From contig NZ_CP053015.1 in the NCBI RefSeq assembly GCF_012979535.1, positions 2,913,835 through 2,977,834 of the forward strand: 64,000 nt of DNA, read 5' to 3'. Of this stretch, positions 31,563 through 41,280 are shown one piece after another. The notes below the pieces were generated by a model. It saw nothing but the letters and a program-made list of their open reading frames with translations. It did not search any database and was not told the origin of the DNA. The stretch comes from Sphingomonas lacunae (GTDB taxonomy: Bacteria > Pseudomonadota > Alphaproteobacteria > Sphingomonadales > Sphingomonadaceae). The stretch's first letter is position 1. Each line of letters begins with the position of its first letter. The position numbers and the translations under genes were made by a program.

Positions 31563-32702
31563 ATGGCTAGCCTTTCCCCCCTCGATCCCGTCGCCCTCGC
31601 CCAATCACTGATCGCCGCACCCAGCGTCACGCCCGCCACCGGCGCGGTGTTTGACGTGCTCGAAAGTGCCCTTGTTCCGCTCGGTTTTGCGGTCGAGCGT
31701 TTCATCGATGGCGAGGCCCCCGATGGCCCGGTCGAAAATCTGCTCGCGGTGCGCGGCGGGTCTGGGAAACATCTCGGCTTTGCCGGCCATCTTGATGTCG
31801 TACCGCCGGGTGAAGGCTGGACCACTGGTGCGTTCGAGCCCCGGATCCACGGAGAACTGCTCTACGGTCGCGGCGCGGTTGACATGAAGGGCAGCATCGC
31901 CGCCTTTGTTGCCGCCGCCAGCGCGGTGCCGGCTGACGCTGGCACACTCAGCCTGATCATCACCGGTGACGAGGAAGGTCCGGCCGAACATGGCACCCGC
32001 GCCCTGATGCGCCACATGGAGGTACGCGGCGTCACCCCTGACATGCTGCTGGTCGGCGAGCCCACCTCGGTCAACCGGCTGGGCGACATGCTCAAGATCG
32101 GTCGGCGCGGATCAGTCAATATCTGGATCAGCGTGCCAGGCAAGGAAGGCCATGTTGCCTACCCCCACCTGGCCGACAATCCCATCCCTCGCCTCATCCG
32201 GATCCTCGCCCGCATCGACGCCATCACGCTCGACCATGGCAACGCCCTGTTCCAGCCATCGAATATCGAGGTGACCAATCTCCACGTCGGCAACCCTGCC
32301 ACCAACGTCATCCCGCCCGTCGCCGAAGCGCGCCTGTCGATCCGCTTCAATGACGAACAGCGCGGCGAAAATCTGGCTGCGATGATCACCGCGCTGGTGC
32401 AGGAGGAAGCGCCCGACGCCACGGTGACGGCCAAGATCAGTGGCGAGGCCTTCCGCACCCGCCCCGGCCCCTGGGTCGATCTGGTTGCAGGCGCGATCCG
32501 CGACGTAACCGGACTTGAGCCCGACCGCTCAACCACCGGCGGCACCAGCGACGCGCGTTTCCTCCACGTGCTCGCGCCGATCGTCGAATTCGGCCTGTGC
32601 AATGCAACGATGCACAAGCGCGACGAAGCAGTGGCCATCCCCGATTTGCATGCGCTGACGGCGATCTACCGGACGGTGATCGAGCGGGGGCTGGCGAAGT
32701 AG
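31563..32702 (+). CDS. dapE: Succinyl-diaminopimelate desuccinylase
   Basis: 379 aa from the ATG at 31563 (MASLSPLDPV). M20 metallopeptidase-family enzyme of lysine/diaminopimelate synthesis. Di-zinc ligands and catalytic residues in GHLDVVPPG, GRGAVDMKGS, GDEEGPAEHGT, VGEPT and MHKRDE, together with RRGSVN and the substrate Arg/Gly segment TGGTSDARF. dapB, an earlier step in the same pathway, is at 51.7 kb. Its stop is next to the convergent smr stop. Confidence 0.95.
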   Translation: MASLSPLDPVALAQSLIAAPSVTPATGAVFDVLESALVPLGFAVERFIDGEAPDGPVENLLAVRGGSGKHLGFAGHLDVVPPGEGWTTGAFEPRIHGELLYGRGAVDMKGSIAAFVAAASAVPADAGTLSLIITGDEEGPAEHGTRALMRHMEVRGVTPDMLLVGEPTSVNRLGDMLKIGRRGSVNIWISVPGKEGHVAYPHLADNPIPRLIRILARIDAITLDHGNALFQPSNIEVTNLHVGNPATNVIPPVAEARLSIRFNDEQRGENLAAMITALVQEEAPDATVTAKISGEAFRTRPGPWVDLVAGAIRDVTGLEPDRSTTGGTSDARFLHVLAPIVEFGLCNATMHKRDEAVAIPDLHALTAIYRTVIERGLAK

Positions 32703-32703
32703 C

Positions 32704-33318
32704 TCAGGACCGCTCGGCCTTCCTCAACACCACATAGAGCGCCCCAGCCCCGCCGTGGCGCGGATGCGCGTTCCTGACAGCCAATATCCGGCTGGCATGG
32801 TGTGAATGGGCGAGCCACGTCGCCAGTTCGCGGCGGATCGCGCCGCGCGGGGCTTCATCGGGCCCGCGTACCTTGCCGGCGATGACCAGGACAACCCTCG
32901 CGCCCATCGCCGTTGCACGGTCGAGCGCGCGCGACAGGGCGGTGTGGGCGCCAGCGAGGTAATGGCCGTGCAGGTCAATGGTCATGTCGATGCTGATCCG
33001 GCCACTGCGCAAATCGCGCTCCCAAGCCTTGTCAATCGGCGCGCTGCCAACCGGCGTGGATGGTTTGGCTGGGCCCTTTGCCAAAGTTGGCTGCAGCATC
33101 TTGAAGCCCGTCCCCTTCAGGGGAGGGGCTGTGGCAGGGGTTGTCGGTTGGCGCGGAGTCGGTTTGACAGGCCCCTGCCCTAACCCCTCCCCTGAAGGGG
33201 CGGGGAACTTGGGCAAGCTGACCACCTTGCTCTTCAAAGGCCGCACGCTCGCCTTGACGCGTCGCCACATGACCTCACCGGGATCATCGGCCGCCGGGGT
33301 TTTGGGCGTGCGAGCCAC
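32704..33318 (-). CDS. Smr (MutS2-like small MutS-related) domain protein
   Basis: 204 aa. The Smr nuclease-like fold is C-terminal: IDMTIDLHGHYLAGAH, VVLVIAGKVRGP, and AHPRHGGAGALYVVLRK. The N-terminal third, residues about 38-71, is a Pro/Gly/Thr-rich segment encoded by a palindromic DNA element (33107-33205) that keeps the frame open. 6 nt separate it from mltA upstream, in the tim44-mltA-smr order widespread in alphaproteobacteria. Probable role in nucleic acid cleavage; the exact substrate is unknown. Confidence 0.88.
   Translation of the reverse strand: MARTPKTPAADDPGEVMWRRVKASVRPLKSKVVSLPKFPAPSGEGLGQGPVKPTPRQPTTPATAPPLKGTGFKMLQPTLAKGPAKPSTPVGSAPIDKAWERDLRSGRISIDMTIDLHGHYLAGAHTALSRALDRATAMGARVVLVIAGKVRGPDEAPRGAIRRELATWLAHSHHASRILAVRNAHPRHGGAGALYVVLRKAERS
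33107..33205. repeat. Palindromic repeat element inserted in frame inside smr
   Basis: Left arm 33107-33140 and right arm 33172-33205 are 34-nt inverted repeats with only a few mismatches, sharing the perfect core CCCCTTCAGGGGAGGGG, around a 31-nt loop whose ends (TGTC/GACA) also pair. At 99 bp it is a multiple of three and contributes 33 codons to smr. G-rich arms of this type occur as dispersed intergenic elements in related genomes, by general knowledge; no second copy lies in this window. Confidence 0.8.
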
Positions 33319-33324
33319 AATCGC

Positions 33325-34617
33325 TCAGCGCGGCGCCAGAAGGCGCTCGACACTCGCCGTCGGTAACAAAAGCAGCGCGGTGCCACGCGCGCTCATGCCC
33401 CCGGCAATTGTGCGCGCTTCTTCCCCTGCGCCCCAGAAAGTGTCGAAACGGTTGGCGCCGCGGATTGCTCCACCCGTGTCCTGCGCTATCCAAAGACCAC
33501 TGGCCTCCGGGCGGTCCATCATCAGGAATACCGGCGCACCGAGCGGCACAAACAGCGGGTCGGCGGCAACACTGGCGCGCCCGGTAACCGGCACGCCCAG
33601 CGAACCCAACGGACCAGCACCGGTCAGTTCGCGGAAGAAAATCCAGCTGCCATTTTCCCGCATCACCGACGCACCCCCGTCAGGCTGGCGACGCAAATAG
33701 CTCATCAGCCCCTGCATCGAGGCTTCGCCGGGTTGCAGCACGCCTCGGTCGCGCAACAAACGACCAATGCCCACATACTCCCGGCCATTTTGCCCGGCGT
33801 AGCCAATGCGCATTACACTGCCGTCTGCCATCCGCAGCCGACCGGAACCCTGAATTTGCAGGAAAAAGAATTCGACCGGATCGGCTGCCCAGGCGATTTC
33901 CAGATTTCGGTTGGCCAACGCGCCACCGTCAATGGCCGTCCGGTCATGATAGGGGATCAGGCGACTGCCATCGATCCGCCCGCGCAGCCGTTTGCCCGCC
34001 AGCTCGGCGCTGAACTGACCCAGATCGACCTCCACCAGATCTGACGGGACGCCATAGACAGGGACCTGGCACTGCGGCGTCCGAGTGCGGCAACCGACAA
34101 TCTCGGGCTCATAATAGCCGGTGGCAAGGCCCCGACCATCGCCAACCTGGACCGTCCGGAAATGAGTGGCAAAGAAACGGATGGCATCGCTGTCGGTCCA
34201 GCCCGGCGCAGCGGCACAGGCATTCGCCCAATCGCCCGGCAGTGTCAGGCCCGAACTGTCAGAGCGCCGGGTAACACTGTTGCAGCTGATGCGAAACGCG
34301 GCCAGCGCCCGGCTGGCCATCTCCGGCGTCAGGCCAATTGTCGACAGGTCGCTGCCTGCGGCAATGCCCGTAGCAATGGCATTGGCCCCGACCGGAACAC
34401 CAGTGGCAGTCGGGGTTGGCACAGTCGGAACAGGGACAGGGACGGTCGCTGCGGGGGCCGGGGTTGGCACTGGTGCGGATGGCGTGGGCACAGTCGCAGC
34501 CGTAGCCCTGCCGCCATCGGGAATGATTGTTGCACCACAGGCAGACAAGGTGAACGCCACCGCACCGCCAACGGCAAGCCTCGCCGCGCCAGATAGTCTG
34601 CCGATCCGCTTCATCAT
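33325..34617 (-). CDS. mltA: Membrane-bound lytic murein transglycosylase A
   Basis: 430 aa from the ATG at 34617; further ATGs at 34614 and 34629 are possible. Signal with lipobox TLSAC, then a Pro/Thr/Val-rich linker of about 50 residues not found in E. coli MltA. The MltA domain has TGYYEPEI, and the catalytic-Asp 3D region WIAQDTGGAIRGANRFDTFWG near the C-terminus. Cleaves peptidoglycan glycan strands to form anhydro-muropeptides. In a run with tim44 and smr. Confidence 0.93.
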   Translation of the reverse strand: MMKRIGRLSGAARLAVGGAVAFTLSACGATIIPDGGRATAATVPTPSAPVPTPAPAATVPVPVPTVPTPTATGVPVGANAIATGIAAGSDLSTIGLTPEMASRALAAFRISCNSVTRRSDSSGLTLPGDWANACAAAPGWTDSDAIRFFATHFRTVQVGDGRGLATGYYEPEIVGCRTRTPQCQVPVYGVPSDLVEVDLGQFSAELAGKRLRGRIDGSRLIPYHDRTAIDGGALANRNLEIAWAADPVEFFFLQIQGSGRLRMADGSVMRIGYAGQNGREYVGIGRLLRDRGVLQPGEASMQGLMSYLRRQPDGGASVMRENGSWIFFRELTGAGPLGSLGVPVTGRASVAADPLFVPLGAPVFLMMDRPEASGLWIAQDTGGAIRGANRFDTFWGAGEEARTIAGGMSARGTALLLLPTASVERLLAPR

Positions 34618-34738
34618 GCTTTCACCCATTGACCATTGGACGCTTATGGTCGTCCTGTTTCAACGGCTTTTGCAGGAAGCATGGAGCGGGGACAAGCGTC
34701 AGCCTGCCCGGCCTGCGATATAAACACCGGTTCAGTGA

Positions 34739-35401
34739 TTAGCCGGCGTCGGTTTCGTCGAGCAACCAGTTGGGATCGCGGCTACCAATGGAGCGAACAA
34801 AACTCCACACATCATGGGTTGCCACGGCATCAGTCATCGAACCGGCAATGATGCGGCCTTCCCCGTCGCGCGTTATCGCGGCAATGTCGGCATCAAAGCG
34901 TACAGTCAGACGGGCTATCCCGTTGTTGACCGAAGCATCGGTGATGATCGCCCGATCAATCGTCACCAGACGATTGTCCAGAGTTTCTCCCCGGGCGGCG
35001 CGGGCGTCGATTTCTTCGGCAAAGGCTTCAAAACTGTCTGCGTCGCACAATTCGCGCAACGCGTTCTTGTCGCCTTTCCAATATGCTTCCAGGATCATGC
35101 GATAGGCAGCCTGCGCCCCGTGCAGGAACCGGCTGACATCAAAGCTGCGGTCAGCTGCCAATACCGCACGAATGCCGATTTCTGCGGCCGGCTCATAGAC
35201 GGAGCCGGCAACCGGTGTGACACTGCGCAAGCGTGGGGTTTCCTGAGGCTGTGCAGCGGGTGCGGTAACCGGAGCGGTGCGCGGTTGCTCATCTGGGCGG
35301 GGCGCTACCTCAGGGTCGCTGCCATGCTTGCCCAGCGCACTGTAGAGCCTGAGGCCCAGAAAAGCCGCTATAAGGGCGAGGATGATAATCGTCGAAGTCA
35401 C
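34739..35401 (-). CDS. Tim44-like domain protein
   Basis: 220 aa from a GTG at 35401 (MTSTIIILALIAAFLGLRL), supported by the promoter 35 nt upstream. N-terminal single helix, a Pro-rich linker, and a Tim44/TimA-type domain: FDVSRFLHGAQAAYRMILEAYWKGDKNALRELCD, ending DVWSFVRSIGSRDPNWLLDET. Alphaproteobacterial homologues (TimA) are inner-membrane proteins proposed as ancestors of mitochondrial Tim44; molecular role unsettled. Divergent from secB across 291 nt. Confidence 0.92.
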   Translation of the reverse strand: MTSTIIILALIAAFLGLRLYSALGKHGSDPEVAPRPDEQPRTAPVTAPAAQPQETPRLRSVTPVAGSVYEPAAEIGIRAVLAADRSFDVSRFLHGAQAAYRMILEAYWKGDKNALRELCDADSFEAFAEEIDARAARGETLDNRLVTIDRAIITDASVNNGIARLTVRFDADIAAITRDGEGRIIAGSMTDAVATHDVWSFVRSIGSRDPNWLLDETDAG

Positions 35402-35435
35402 GCGCGCTTCTCGCTGTCCAAGGGTGATTGTGCTT

Positions 35436-35464
35436 AAGATAGGACAAGTCCGACCCGGTTTCAA
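35436..35464 (-). promoter_or_regulatory. Probable sigma-70 promoter for tim44-mltA-smr
   Basis: Minus-strand TTGAAA (35459-35464), exactly 17 nt, then TATCTT (35436-35441). Predicted start near 35429 gives a leader of about 28 nt to the GTG. The remaining part of this 291-nt divergent gap toward secB shows no other gene. Confidence 0.6.
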
Positions 35465-35692
35465 ATCACGATGATAGAGAATTTCGGGTTGCTGGCTGGT
35501 GAACCGCTGCTTCAAAAGCCGGAAACACCATGCGACCGGCGCCATTCCCGGGCTCAGCAGTCCATTGCGCCGACCCCAAGCCGCTGCTAGTGGCGCTTTC
35601 AAGCGCGAGCGGGGGGCATGGCAACCGGTTCGACAAACATGTCATGCGAGGCCGATCGACCCGGCCCGAACAACAGGAAAGATGCTCAACTC

Positions 35693-36196
35693 ATGGCCGA
35701 CGACGCCCAGACTCCAGAAACAGTGACCCAGCCCAATGGTATGGACAATGGCCCTGCCATCGGGCTGATTTCGCAATATGTAAAGGATCTGTCGTTCGAG
35801 AACCCGAATTCGCCGGCCTGCTATCAGTGGCAGTCGCAGCCGCAGATCGATGTGCAGTTCAACATCGGTTCCAACCCTGTGGGCGATGGCGTCTATGAAT
35901 CGGCGATAAAGGTGGACATCAGCGCGACCCACCCCGAGGGCCAGAGCTTTGTCGTGGACCTGACCTATGCTGGCCTTTTCGGCGTACGCAATGTACCCGA
36001 AGACCAGATTCAAGCCTTCATGCTCGCTGAAGCCCCGCGTATCCTGTTTCCCTTTGCCCGCCGCGTGATTGCGGACGCGGTACGCGATGGCGGCTTTATG
36101 CCGCTGCTGCTGGAACCGATCGATTTCCACGGTCTCTATGTCTCCCAGCAGGAACAGGCTCTCGCTGCCAGTGCCGAGCCAGCCGGCAACGCCTGA
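35693..36196 (+). CDS. secB: Protein-export chaperone SecB
   Basis: 167 aa from the ATG at 35693 (MADDAQTPE). Conserved SecB segments: ISQYVKDLSFENPNSP, VDLTYAGLFGVRNVPEDQ, EAPRILFPFARRVIADAVRDGGFMPLLLEPIDF. A cytosolic tetramer that holds preproteins for SecA. Starts a plus-strand run secB-murJ-trpS. Confidence 0.96.
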   Translation: MADDAQTPETVTQPNGMDNGPAIGLISQYVKDLSFENPNSPACYQWQSQPQIDVQFNIGSNPVGDGVYESAIKVDISATHPEGQSFVVDLTYAGLFGVRNVPEDQIQAFMLAEAPRILFPFARRVIADAVRDGGFMPLLLEPIDFHGLYVSQQEQALAASAEPAGNA

Positions 36197-36250
36197 CGCC
36201 TGCCTGTGCGGGTCGTCCCTCCCAGTTCCAAGCGTTGAGGAGCGGCCCGC

Positions 36251-37831
36251 ATGAATCTGGTTCGCGCGGTTTCCACCATTGGCAGCCTGACCATGGTAAG
36301 CCGCGTACTGGGCATGGTGCGGGACATGCTGATGGCGCGCTATGTCGGTGCAGGCATGGCGTCCGACGCGTTCCTCATCGCCTGGCGTCTGCCCAATCTG
36401 TTCCGCGCACTGTTCGCTGAAGGGGCCATGGCGGCCGTCTTTGTGCCGATGTTCAACCGCCGCATGGCGGAGGGGGAAGCCGAAGAGGAAGGGGCCGGCC
36501 TGCGCGCGGCCAAGGACTTTGCCGGACAGGTGCTGTCGGTGCTGTTCCCGTTCCTCGTCTTTTTCACTGTCGTGATGATGCTGCTTGCCGGTCCCATCGT
36601 CTATGCGATGACCGGCGGATTTCCTGACGACGGCCCCGAAAAGTTCGATCTCGCCCGCCATCTGACGCTGATCACCTTCCCCTATCTTGGGCTGATCAGC
36701 CTCGTCTCCTTGCTGGGCGGCATATTGAATTCGTTGCACCGTTTCTGGGTCAATGCCGCCGCGCCGATCCTGCTCAATGTCAGCCTGATCATCGCGCTGC
36801 TCTTTTTCCGGGGGGAAACTCAGGCCGAGACAGCCGAAACACAGGCCATCGCCGTCACCGTCGCAGGCATGATCCAACTGCTTTGGCTGATCCTTGCTTG
36901 CCGCAAAGCCGGTGTCGTCCTGAAACTGTCCCGCCCTCGCCTCACTCCCCATGTGAAGACGATGCTGGTGCTGATCGTTCCCGCAGTGATTGGCCAGGGG
37001 GCGATCCAGATCAACCTCTTGGTCTCCACCACCCTCGCTGCCCGCTTCCTTAGTGAAGGGGCGATTTCGTGGATCTATTATGCCGACCGGCTCAACCAGC
37101 TGCCGCTCGGCATCATCGGCATCGGGGTCGGCACCGCCATATTGCCAATGCTGTCGCGCCAGATTGGCGGCGGCGATCTCAAGGCAGCGAACGACACACA
37201 GAATCGCGCCATCGAACTGGCGCTGTTCCTGGCCATGCCCGCCGCCGTGGCGCTGATCGTAGCGGGCGTGCCGATTGTACGCGGCCTGCTCGAACATGGC
37301 GCATTTGACAGCGGCGACACCAGCAGCACGGCAGCTGTGCTCGCGGCCTTTGCAAGCGGAGTCCCGGCCTATGTCCTGATCAAGGTGCTGACGCCCGGTT
37401 TCTATGCACGACAGGATACGAAAACCCCGGTGCGCCTGGCCCTGTGGTCAATGCTGGTCAACCTTGTCGGCAACCTGATCCTTATCTGGCCGCTTGGTCC
37501 CGTCGGCGTCGGCGTGGCCACCTCGCTTTCGGCCTGGGTCAATGTTGCGCTGCTCTACGGCATGTTGCACCGCCGCGACCTGCTCTCGCTCGACAGCCGG
37601 CTGCTGGGCAAGGTGTGGCGCATTCTCGCTGCCGCTGTCTCCATGGGTATCGCTTTGTGGTTCGGTGGCCACCTTGCTGATGGCTGGATGGCAGGGGACT
37701 GGTATCATCGCGCTATCGGCCTGATCCTGCTCTGTGGCGCCGGAGGCCTCGTATATGTGCTGGCATCTTTCGCCTTTGGTGCCTATCGCCTCAGCGAACT
37801 CAAATCCGTGCTGCAACGCCGCCGCGCCTGA
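36251..37831 (+). CDS. murJ: Lipid II flippase MurJ
   Basis: 526 aa MOP-superfamily membrane protein with about 14 helices. GAGGAG lies 9 nt upstream. Family start VRAVSTIGSLTMVSRVLGMVRDMLMA, then the PNLFRALFAEGAMAAVFVPMF segment and PGFYARQDTKTPVR. Moves the peptidoglycan precursor lipid II across the inner membrane. 54 nt after secB and 27 nt before trpS. Confidence 0.96.
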   Translation: MNLVRAVSTIGSLTMVSRVLGMVRDMLMARYVGAGMASDAFLIAWRLPNLFRALFAEGAMAAVFVPMFNRRMAEGEAEEEGAGLRAAKDFAGQVLSVLFPFLVFFTVVMMLLAGPIVYAMTGGFPDDGPEKFDLARHLTLITFPYLGLISLVSLLGGILNSLHRFWVNAAAPILLNVSLIIALLFFRGETQAETAETQAIAVTVAGMIQLLWLILACRKAGVVLKLSRPRLTPHVKTMLVLIVPAVIGQGAIQINLLVSTTLAARFLSEGAISWIYYADRLNQLPLGIIGIGVGTAILPMLSRQIGGGDLKAANDTQNRAIELALFLAMPAAVALIVAGVPIVRGLLEHGAFDSGDTSSTAAVLAAFASGVPAYVLIKVLTPGFYARQDTKTPVRLALWSMLVNLVGNLILIWPLGPVGVGVATSLSAWVNVALLYGMLHRRDLLSLDSRLLGKVWRILAAAVSMGIALWFGGHLADGWMAGDWYHRAIGLILLCGAGGLVYVLASFAFGAYRLSELKSVLQRRRA

Positions 37832-37858
37832 TCGGCCGGCGTCAGCCACAGGGAACAG

Positions 37859-38863
37859 ATGACCATGCGCGTTGTTTCGGGCATCCAGCCCACCGGCAAT
37901 CTCCACCTTGGCAATTATCTGGGCGCCATCGTCCAATGGGTGGCTATGCAGGATGCGCATCCGGGTGAGTGCCTGTTCTTCCTCGCCGACCTGCACGCCA
38001 TCACCGTCCGCAATGATCCTGCGGTGCTGTCCTCAAACGTCCGGGAGCTGACGGCGGCGCTGATCGCCAGCGGCATTGATCCCGACCGGTCGATCCTGTT
38101 CAACCAGACCCGCGTGCCCCAGCACAGTGAGTTGGCCTGGTTGCTGATGTGCACGGCCCGCATCGGCTGGCTCAACCGCATGACCCAGTTCAAGGAAAAG
38201 TCGGGCAAGGACCGCGAGGGCGCCAGCATTGGCCTGTTCGGTTATCCGGTGCTCCAGGCCGCCGACGTGCTCCTCTATCAGGCGACGCATGTGCCGGTCG
38301 GGGAGGACCAGAAGCAACATCTGGAACTCGCGCGCGACATCGCCACCAAGTTCAACCTCGATACCGGTACCGAGACATTCACCCTGCCCGAACCAATGAT
38401 CGGCACGATTGCTCCGCGCGTGATGAGCTTGCGCGACGGCAGCTCGAAAATGTCAAAGTCGGACCCTAGCGACATGAGCCGCATCAACCTGATGGATGAT
38501 GACGACCTCATTGCGCAAAAGTTCCGGAAGGCGCGCACCGATGCCGAGCCCCTGCCCGGTGAGGCGGCCGGACTGGCCGACCGGCCTGAAGCCGCCAATC
38601 TGGTTGGCATCTATGCCGCCATGTCGGGCATCAGCCGGGATCAGGTATGCGCGGAGTTCGCCGGCAAAGGCTTTGGTGCGTTCAAACCGGCGCTCGCCGA
38701 TCTGGCGGTCGCCAAATTGTCACCTATCCGCAGCCGCTTTGCCGAACTGATGCAGGATGTGCCAGCGATCGACCGGATACTTGAGGACGGCGCCGCCCGG
38801 GCCCGTGCCTTGGCCGCACCGACACTTGCGACGGCACAACAGGCTCTGGGCCTGCACGGTTGA
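37859..38863 (+). CDS. trpS: Tryptophanyl-tRNA synthetase
   Basis: 334 aa class I synthetase. HIGH-type motif [10 protein letters not shown] at residues 11-20, and KMSKS at about 200. Other family segments: [36 protein letters not shown] precedes the ATG at 37859; the second ATG two codons on is also possible. Confidence 0.97.
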   Translation: MTMRVVSGIQPTGNLHLGNYLGAIVQWVAMQDAHPGECLFFLADLHAITVRNDPAVLSSNVRELTAALIASGIDPDRSILFNQTRVPQHSELAWLLMCTARIGWLNRMTQFKEKSGKDREGASIGLFGYPVLQAADVLLYQATHVPVGEDQKQHLELARDIATKFNLDTGTETFTLPEPMIGTIAPRVMSLRDGSSKMSKSDPSDMSRINLMDDDDLIAQKFRKARTDAEPLPGEAAGLADRPEAANLVGIYAAMSGISRDQVCAEFAGKGFGAFKPALADLAVAKLSPIRSRFAELMQDVPAIDRILEDGAARARALAAPTLATAQQALGLHG

Positions 38864-39024
38864 GCCGGCGGAGGTGCAACGAGTCTGTTCAGTTGGTTCA
38901 ACCGGGGTTCAGCCACATCAGCGCATCATTCGGCCAAAATCCGGCGCAGGTCGGCTTCACCCCCTTGTCACAAGGTGACGCCGCTGGTCCGCGCCGCCAT
39001 AAAGGGACCACAGGAGCCAGATCC

Positions 39025-39708
39025 ATGCGAGTCACATCCTTAGTCAAAACCGCAGTCGCCGCCCTGGCCTTGGGCGCCCTGTCAGCCTGCGCCACGCCCG
39101 GCTTTCGGGCCGATGTGTCGCGCTTCCAGCAAATGCCAGCGCCGCAGGGACAGACTTTTGCCGTGGTGTCCACGGCCGGAGAGGGGCAGGATGGTCTGGA
39201 ATTCCAGCATTATGCCGCCATAGTCGCTTCAGAGCTGACCCGACTTGGCTATGTCCCCGCCGCTACAGCGGAGGCCGCCGAATTTCGCGTCAGCCTGCGC
39301 TATGGTGTCGACAATGGACGGGAACGTATCGTGCGCGATCCCGGTTTTCACGATCCCTTTTGGGGCCCTGGCTGGGGCTATTCAGGCTTTTACGGCCGAC
39401 CGATGATCATCCGAACACCGCGCGGCTATGCTTGGGTGCCCGGATTTTACGATCCTTTCCTGTTCGGTCCGGGCTGGAGCCGCTTCAATGAACGCAGCTA
39501 TACGGTTTATACCAGCCACCTCGATCTGATGATCAGGCGTAATGAGACCGGAGAGCCCCTGTTCGAGGGGCAGGCGCAGGCCGTTTCACGGGACAATGAC
39601 CTGACACGGCTGGTACCGAACCTTACCGCTGCCCTGTTCACCGGATTTCCCGGCAACAACGGCGAAACGGTGCGCATCACCCTGCCCCCGCCACCGCGCC
39701 AGCGTTGA
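39025..39708 (+). CDS. DUF4136 family lipoprotein
   Basis: 227 aa from the ATG at 39025, with AGGAG 8 nt upstream. Lipobox ALSAC. The body fits DUF4136: VSRFQQMPAPQGQTFAVV, ELTRLGYVPA, SLRYGVDNGRE, a Gly/Trp/Phe/Tyr/Pro-rich stretch in the middle (HDPFWGPGWGYSGFYG), and YTSHLDLMIRR...FEGQAQAVSRDNDL. Probably on the periplasmic face of the outer membrane. Function unknown. A 13-bp palindrome CCTTGT-C-ACAAGG lies at 38963-38975 in its upstream region. Confidence 0.85.
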   Translation: MRVTSLVKTAVAALALGALSACATPGFRADVSRFQQMPAPQGQTFAVVSTAGEGQDGLEFQHYAAIVASELTRLGYVPAATAEAAEFRVSLRYGVDNGRERIVRDPGFHDPFWGPGWGYSGFYGRPMIIRTPRGYAWVPGFYDPFLFGPGWSRFNERSYTVYTSHLDLMIRRNETGEPLFEGQAQAVSRDNDLTRLVPNLTAALFTGFPGNNGETVRITLPPPPRQR

Positions 39709-39784
39709 ACCCTGCCAAAAACCGGTGCCAAAACCCGGTCATCCCCGGTCCAGCCGGGAGTTTATGCCCTTGGGAGAGGAGAGG

Positions 39785-39805
39785 GTCGGGCGGTAACCAC
39801 CCGAC
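39785..39805. terminator. Hairpin between convergent DUF4136 and dnaA genes
   Basis: GTCGGGCGG (39785-39793) pairs with CCACCCGAC (39797-39805), one G-T wobble, 3-nt loop; followed on the plus strand by TTTCA. The T-run is short, so intrinsic termination is possible but not certain. Confidence 0.4.
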
Positions 39806-39810
39806 TTTCA

Positions 39811-41280
39811 TCATGCCGTCAGAGCGCGCCTGATCCGGCGGATGTCGGTGTCGAGGTCGGCGTCATCGACCCTTAGCGCCTCGATGGTGCGCACCGCATG
39901 GATAACCGTGGAATGGTCACGCCCACCAAAGCGCCGGCCAATTTCCGGGAAGCTGCGCGGAGTCAGTTCCTTGGCCAGATACATCGCCACCTGCCGTGGC
40001 CGTGCCACCGCCCGGGTACGGCGTTGGGATGCCATTTCGCTCTTGTCGATGCGATAATGGGCGCAGACCGCGCGCTGTATCTCCTCGATGGTGATCCGCG
40101 CGCGTGAACCGCGTGCGGTTTCCGCCAGACGTTCCTGCGCCATGGCAAGATCGATTGGCGTGTCGGTCAGCGCTGCATAGGCCAGCAACTTGTTGAGCGC
40201 CCCTTCCAGTTCACGGACGTTGCGCGGGAAACTGTGGGCGATCCAGTCGAGTACTGCTGTAGGCACCATCACGCCAAGGGCAGCCGCCTTGCGTTCCAAA
40301 ATGGCCGCTCGCAGGTCCTGATCAGGCGGATCGATGTCCGCCACAAGACCACCGGCCAGTCGCGACAACAGGCGTTGATCAATGCCATCGAGCCGGTGCG
40401 GCAGCCGATCAGCCGCAACAACCAGCCGTCCGCCTGACGTCATGACGTCATCAAAAGTATGGAGCAATTCGATCTGGGTCGAATCCTTGCCGATAACGAA
40501 TTGCAGATCGTCGATCAGCAACAGGTCAGCCGCACGAAGCCTGGCCTTGAACGCCATCATCTCGTTGGCACGCATGGCGCCAACAAATTCCATCATGAAT
40601 TTCTCTGCCGACATCAGGATGATGCGGGCACCAGTGTCGCGAGCCAGGGTGGCGGAGGCTATCGAGTGCAACAGGTGCGTCTTGCCCTGCCCGGTCTCCG
40701 CCCGCAGATAGAGCGGATGAAACTGAGGCGCCTCAACAGCGGCCATACGGCGCGCCGCGTTGAGCGCCAATATATTGCTGCGCCCCTGTACAAAATTGTC
40801 AAAGGTCAACCGCGGATCAAGCTGGGGGGGCGCATGATCAGCAACCGATGCACTGCCATGCAGTGGCAGATTGCCACGCCGTTCAGCCACCGGCATCGCC
40901 GACACGACATTGGCAGGGCGCTGGTGGGCATTGACCGCCAGTGTGCGCAGCCCCGGCAGCACCTGCAACCAGGCGAGGCGCAAGCGGTCAGCAAAGCGCT
41001 TTTCAATCTGCTCGCCGATGAAGGCGCTGGGCGATGAGAGCGTCAAGAGGCCGCTGCTGGCATCAAAGCTGACCGGTTTCACATGCTTGAGCCAATGGTC
41101 AAAGGCACGTGCACCAATGTCACTGCGCAGTCCTGCGGCAACAGTGGTCCAAGCCGCTGCCAGCCGCTGGACATCGATGGAGCCCGCAACCATTGACCCG
41201 GAGCGGGCGGGCACGATGGCATCGGCATCAAGCCGGCTGATCGCCTCGCCACCCATCTCCTGCTCGTCCCCCTGCGTCAT
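39811..41280 (-). CDS. dnaA: Chromosomal replication initiator DnaA
   Basis: 489 aa from the ATG at 41280 (MTQGDEQEMGGEA); the frame is open further upstream without homology. Domain I (DHWLKHVKPVSFDASSGLLTL) and a variable linker lead to the AAA+ domain: LTFDNFVQGRSN, Walker A ETGQGKTHLLHS, Walker B LLIDDLQF, sensor region PHRLDGIDQRLLSRL. Domain IV carries the DnaA-box-recognition helix GGRDHSTVIHAVRTIE. Binds oriC and opens it. In the standard alphaproteobacterial position next to rpsT. Confidence 0.96.
   Translation of the reverse strand: MTQGDEQEMGGEAISRLDADAIVPARSGSMVAGSIDVQRLAAAWTTVAAGLRSDIGARAFDHWLKHVKPVSFDASSGLLTLSSPSAFIGEQIEKRFADRLRLAWLQVLPGLRTLAVNAHQRPANVVSAMPVAERRGNLPLHGSASVADHAPPQLDPRLTFDNFVQGRSNILALNAARRMAAVEAPQFHPLYLRAETGQGKTHLLHSIASATLARDTGARIILMSAEKFMMEFVGAMRANEMMAFKARLRAADLLLIDDLQFVIGKDSTQIELLHTFDDVMTSGGRLVVAADRLPHRLDGIDQRLLSRLAGGLVADIDPPDQDLRAAILERKAAALGVMVPTAVLDWIAHSFPRNVRELEGALNKLLAYAALTDTPIDLAMAQERLAETARGSRARITIEEIQRAVCAHYRIDKSEMASQRRTRAVARPRQVAMYLAKELTPRSFPEIGRRFGGRDHSTVIHAVRTIEALRVDDADLDTDIRRIRRALTA

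Noticed and set aside
35642..37297. Minus-strand 551-residue ORF rich in His/Gln/Asp
   Set aside because: Antisense to secB and murJ, typical of GC-rich shadow frames.
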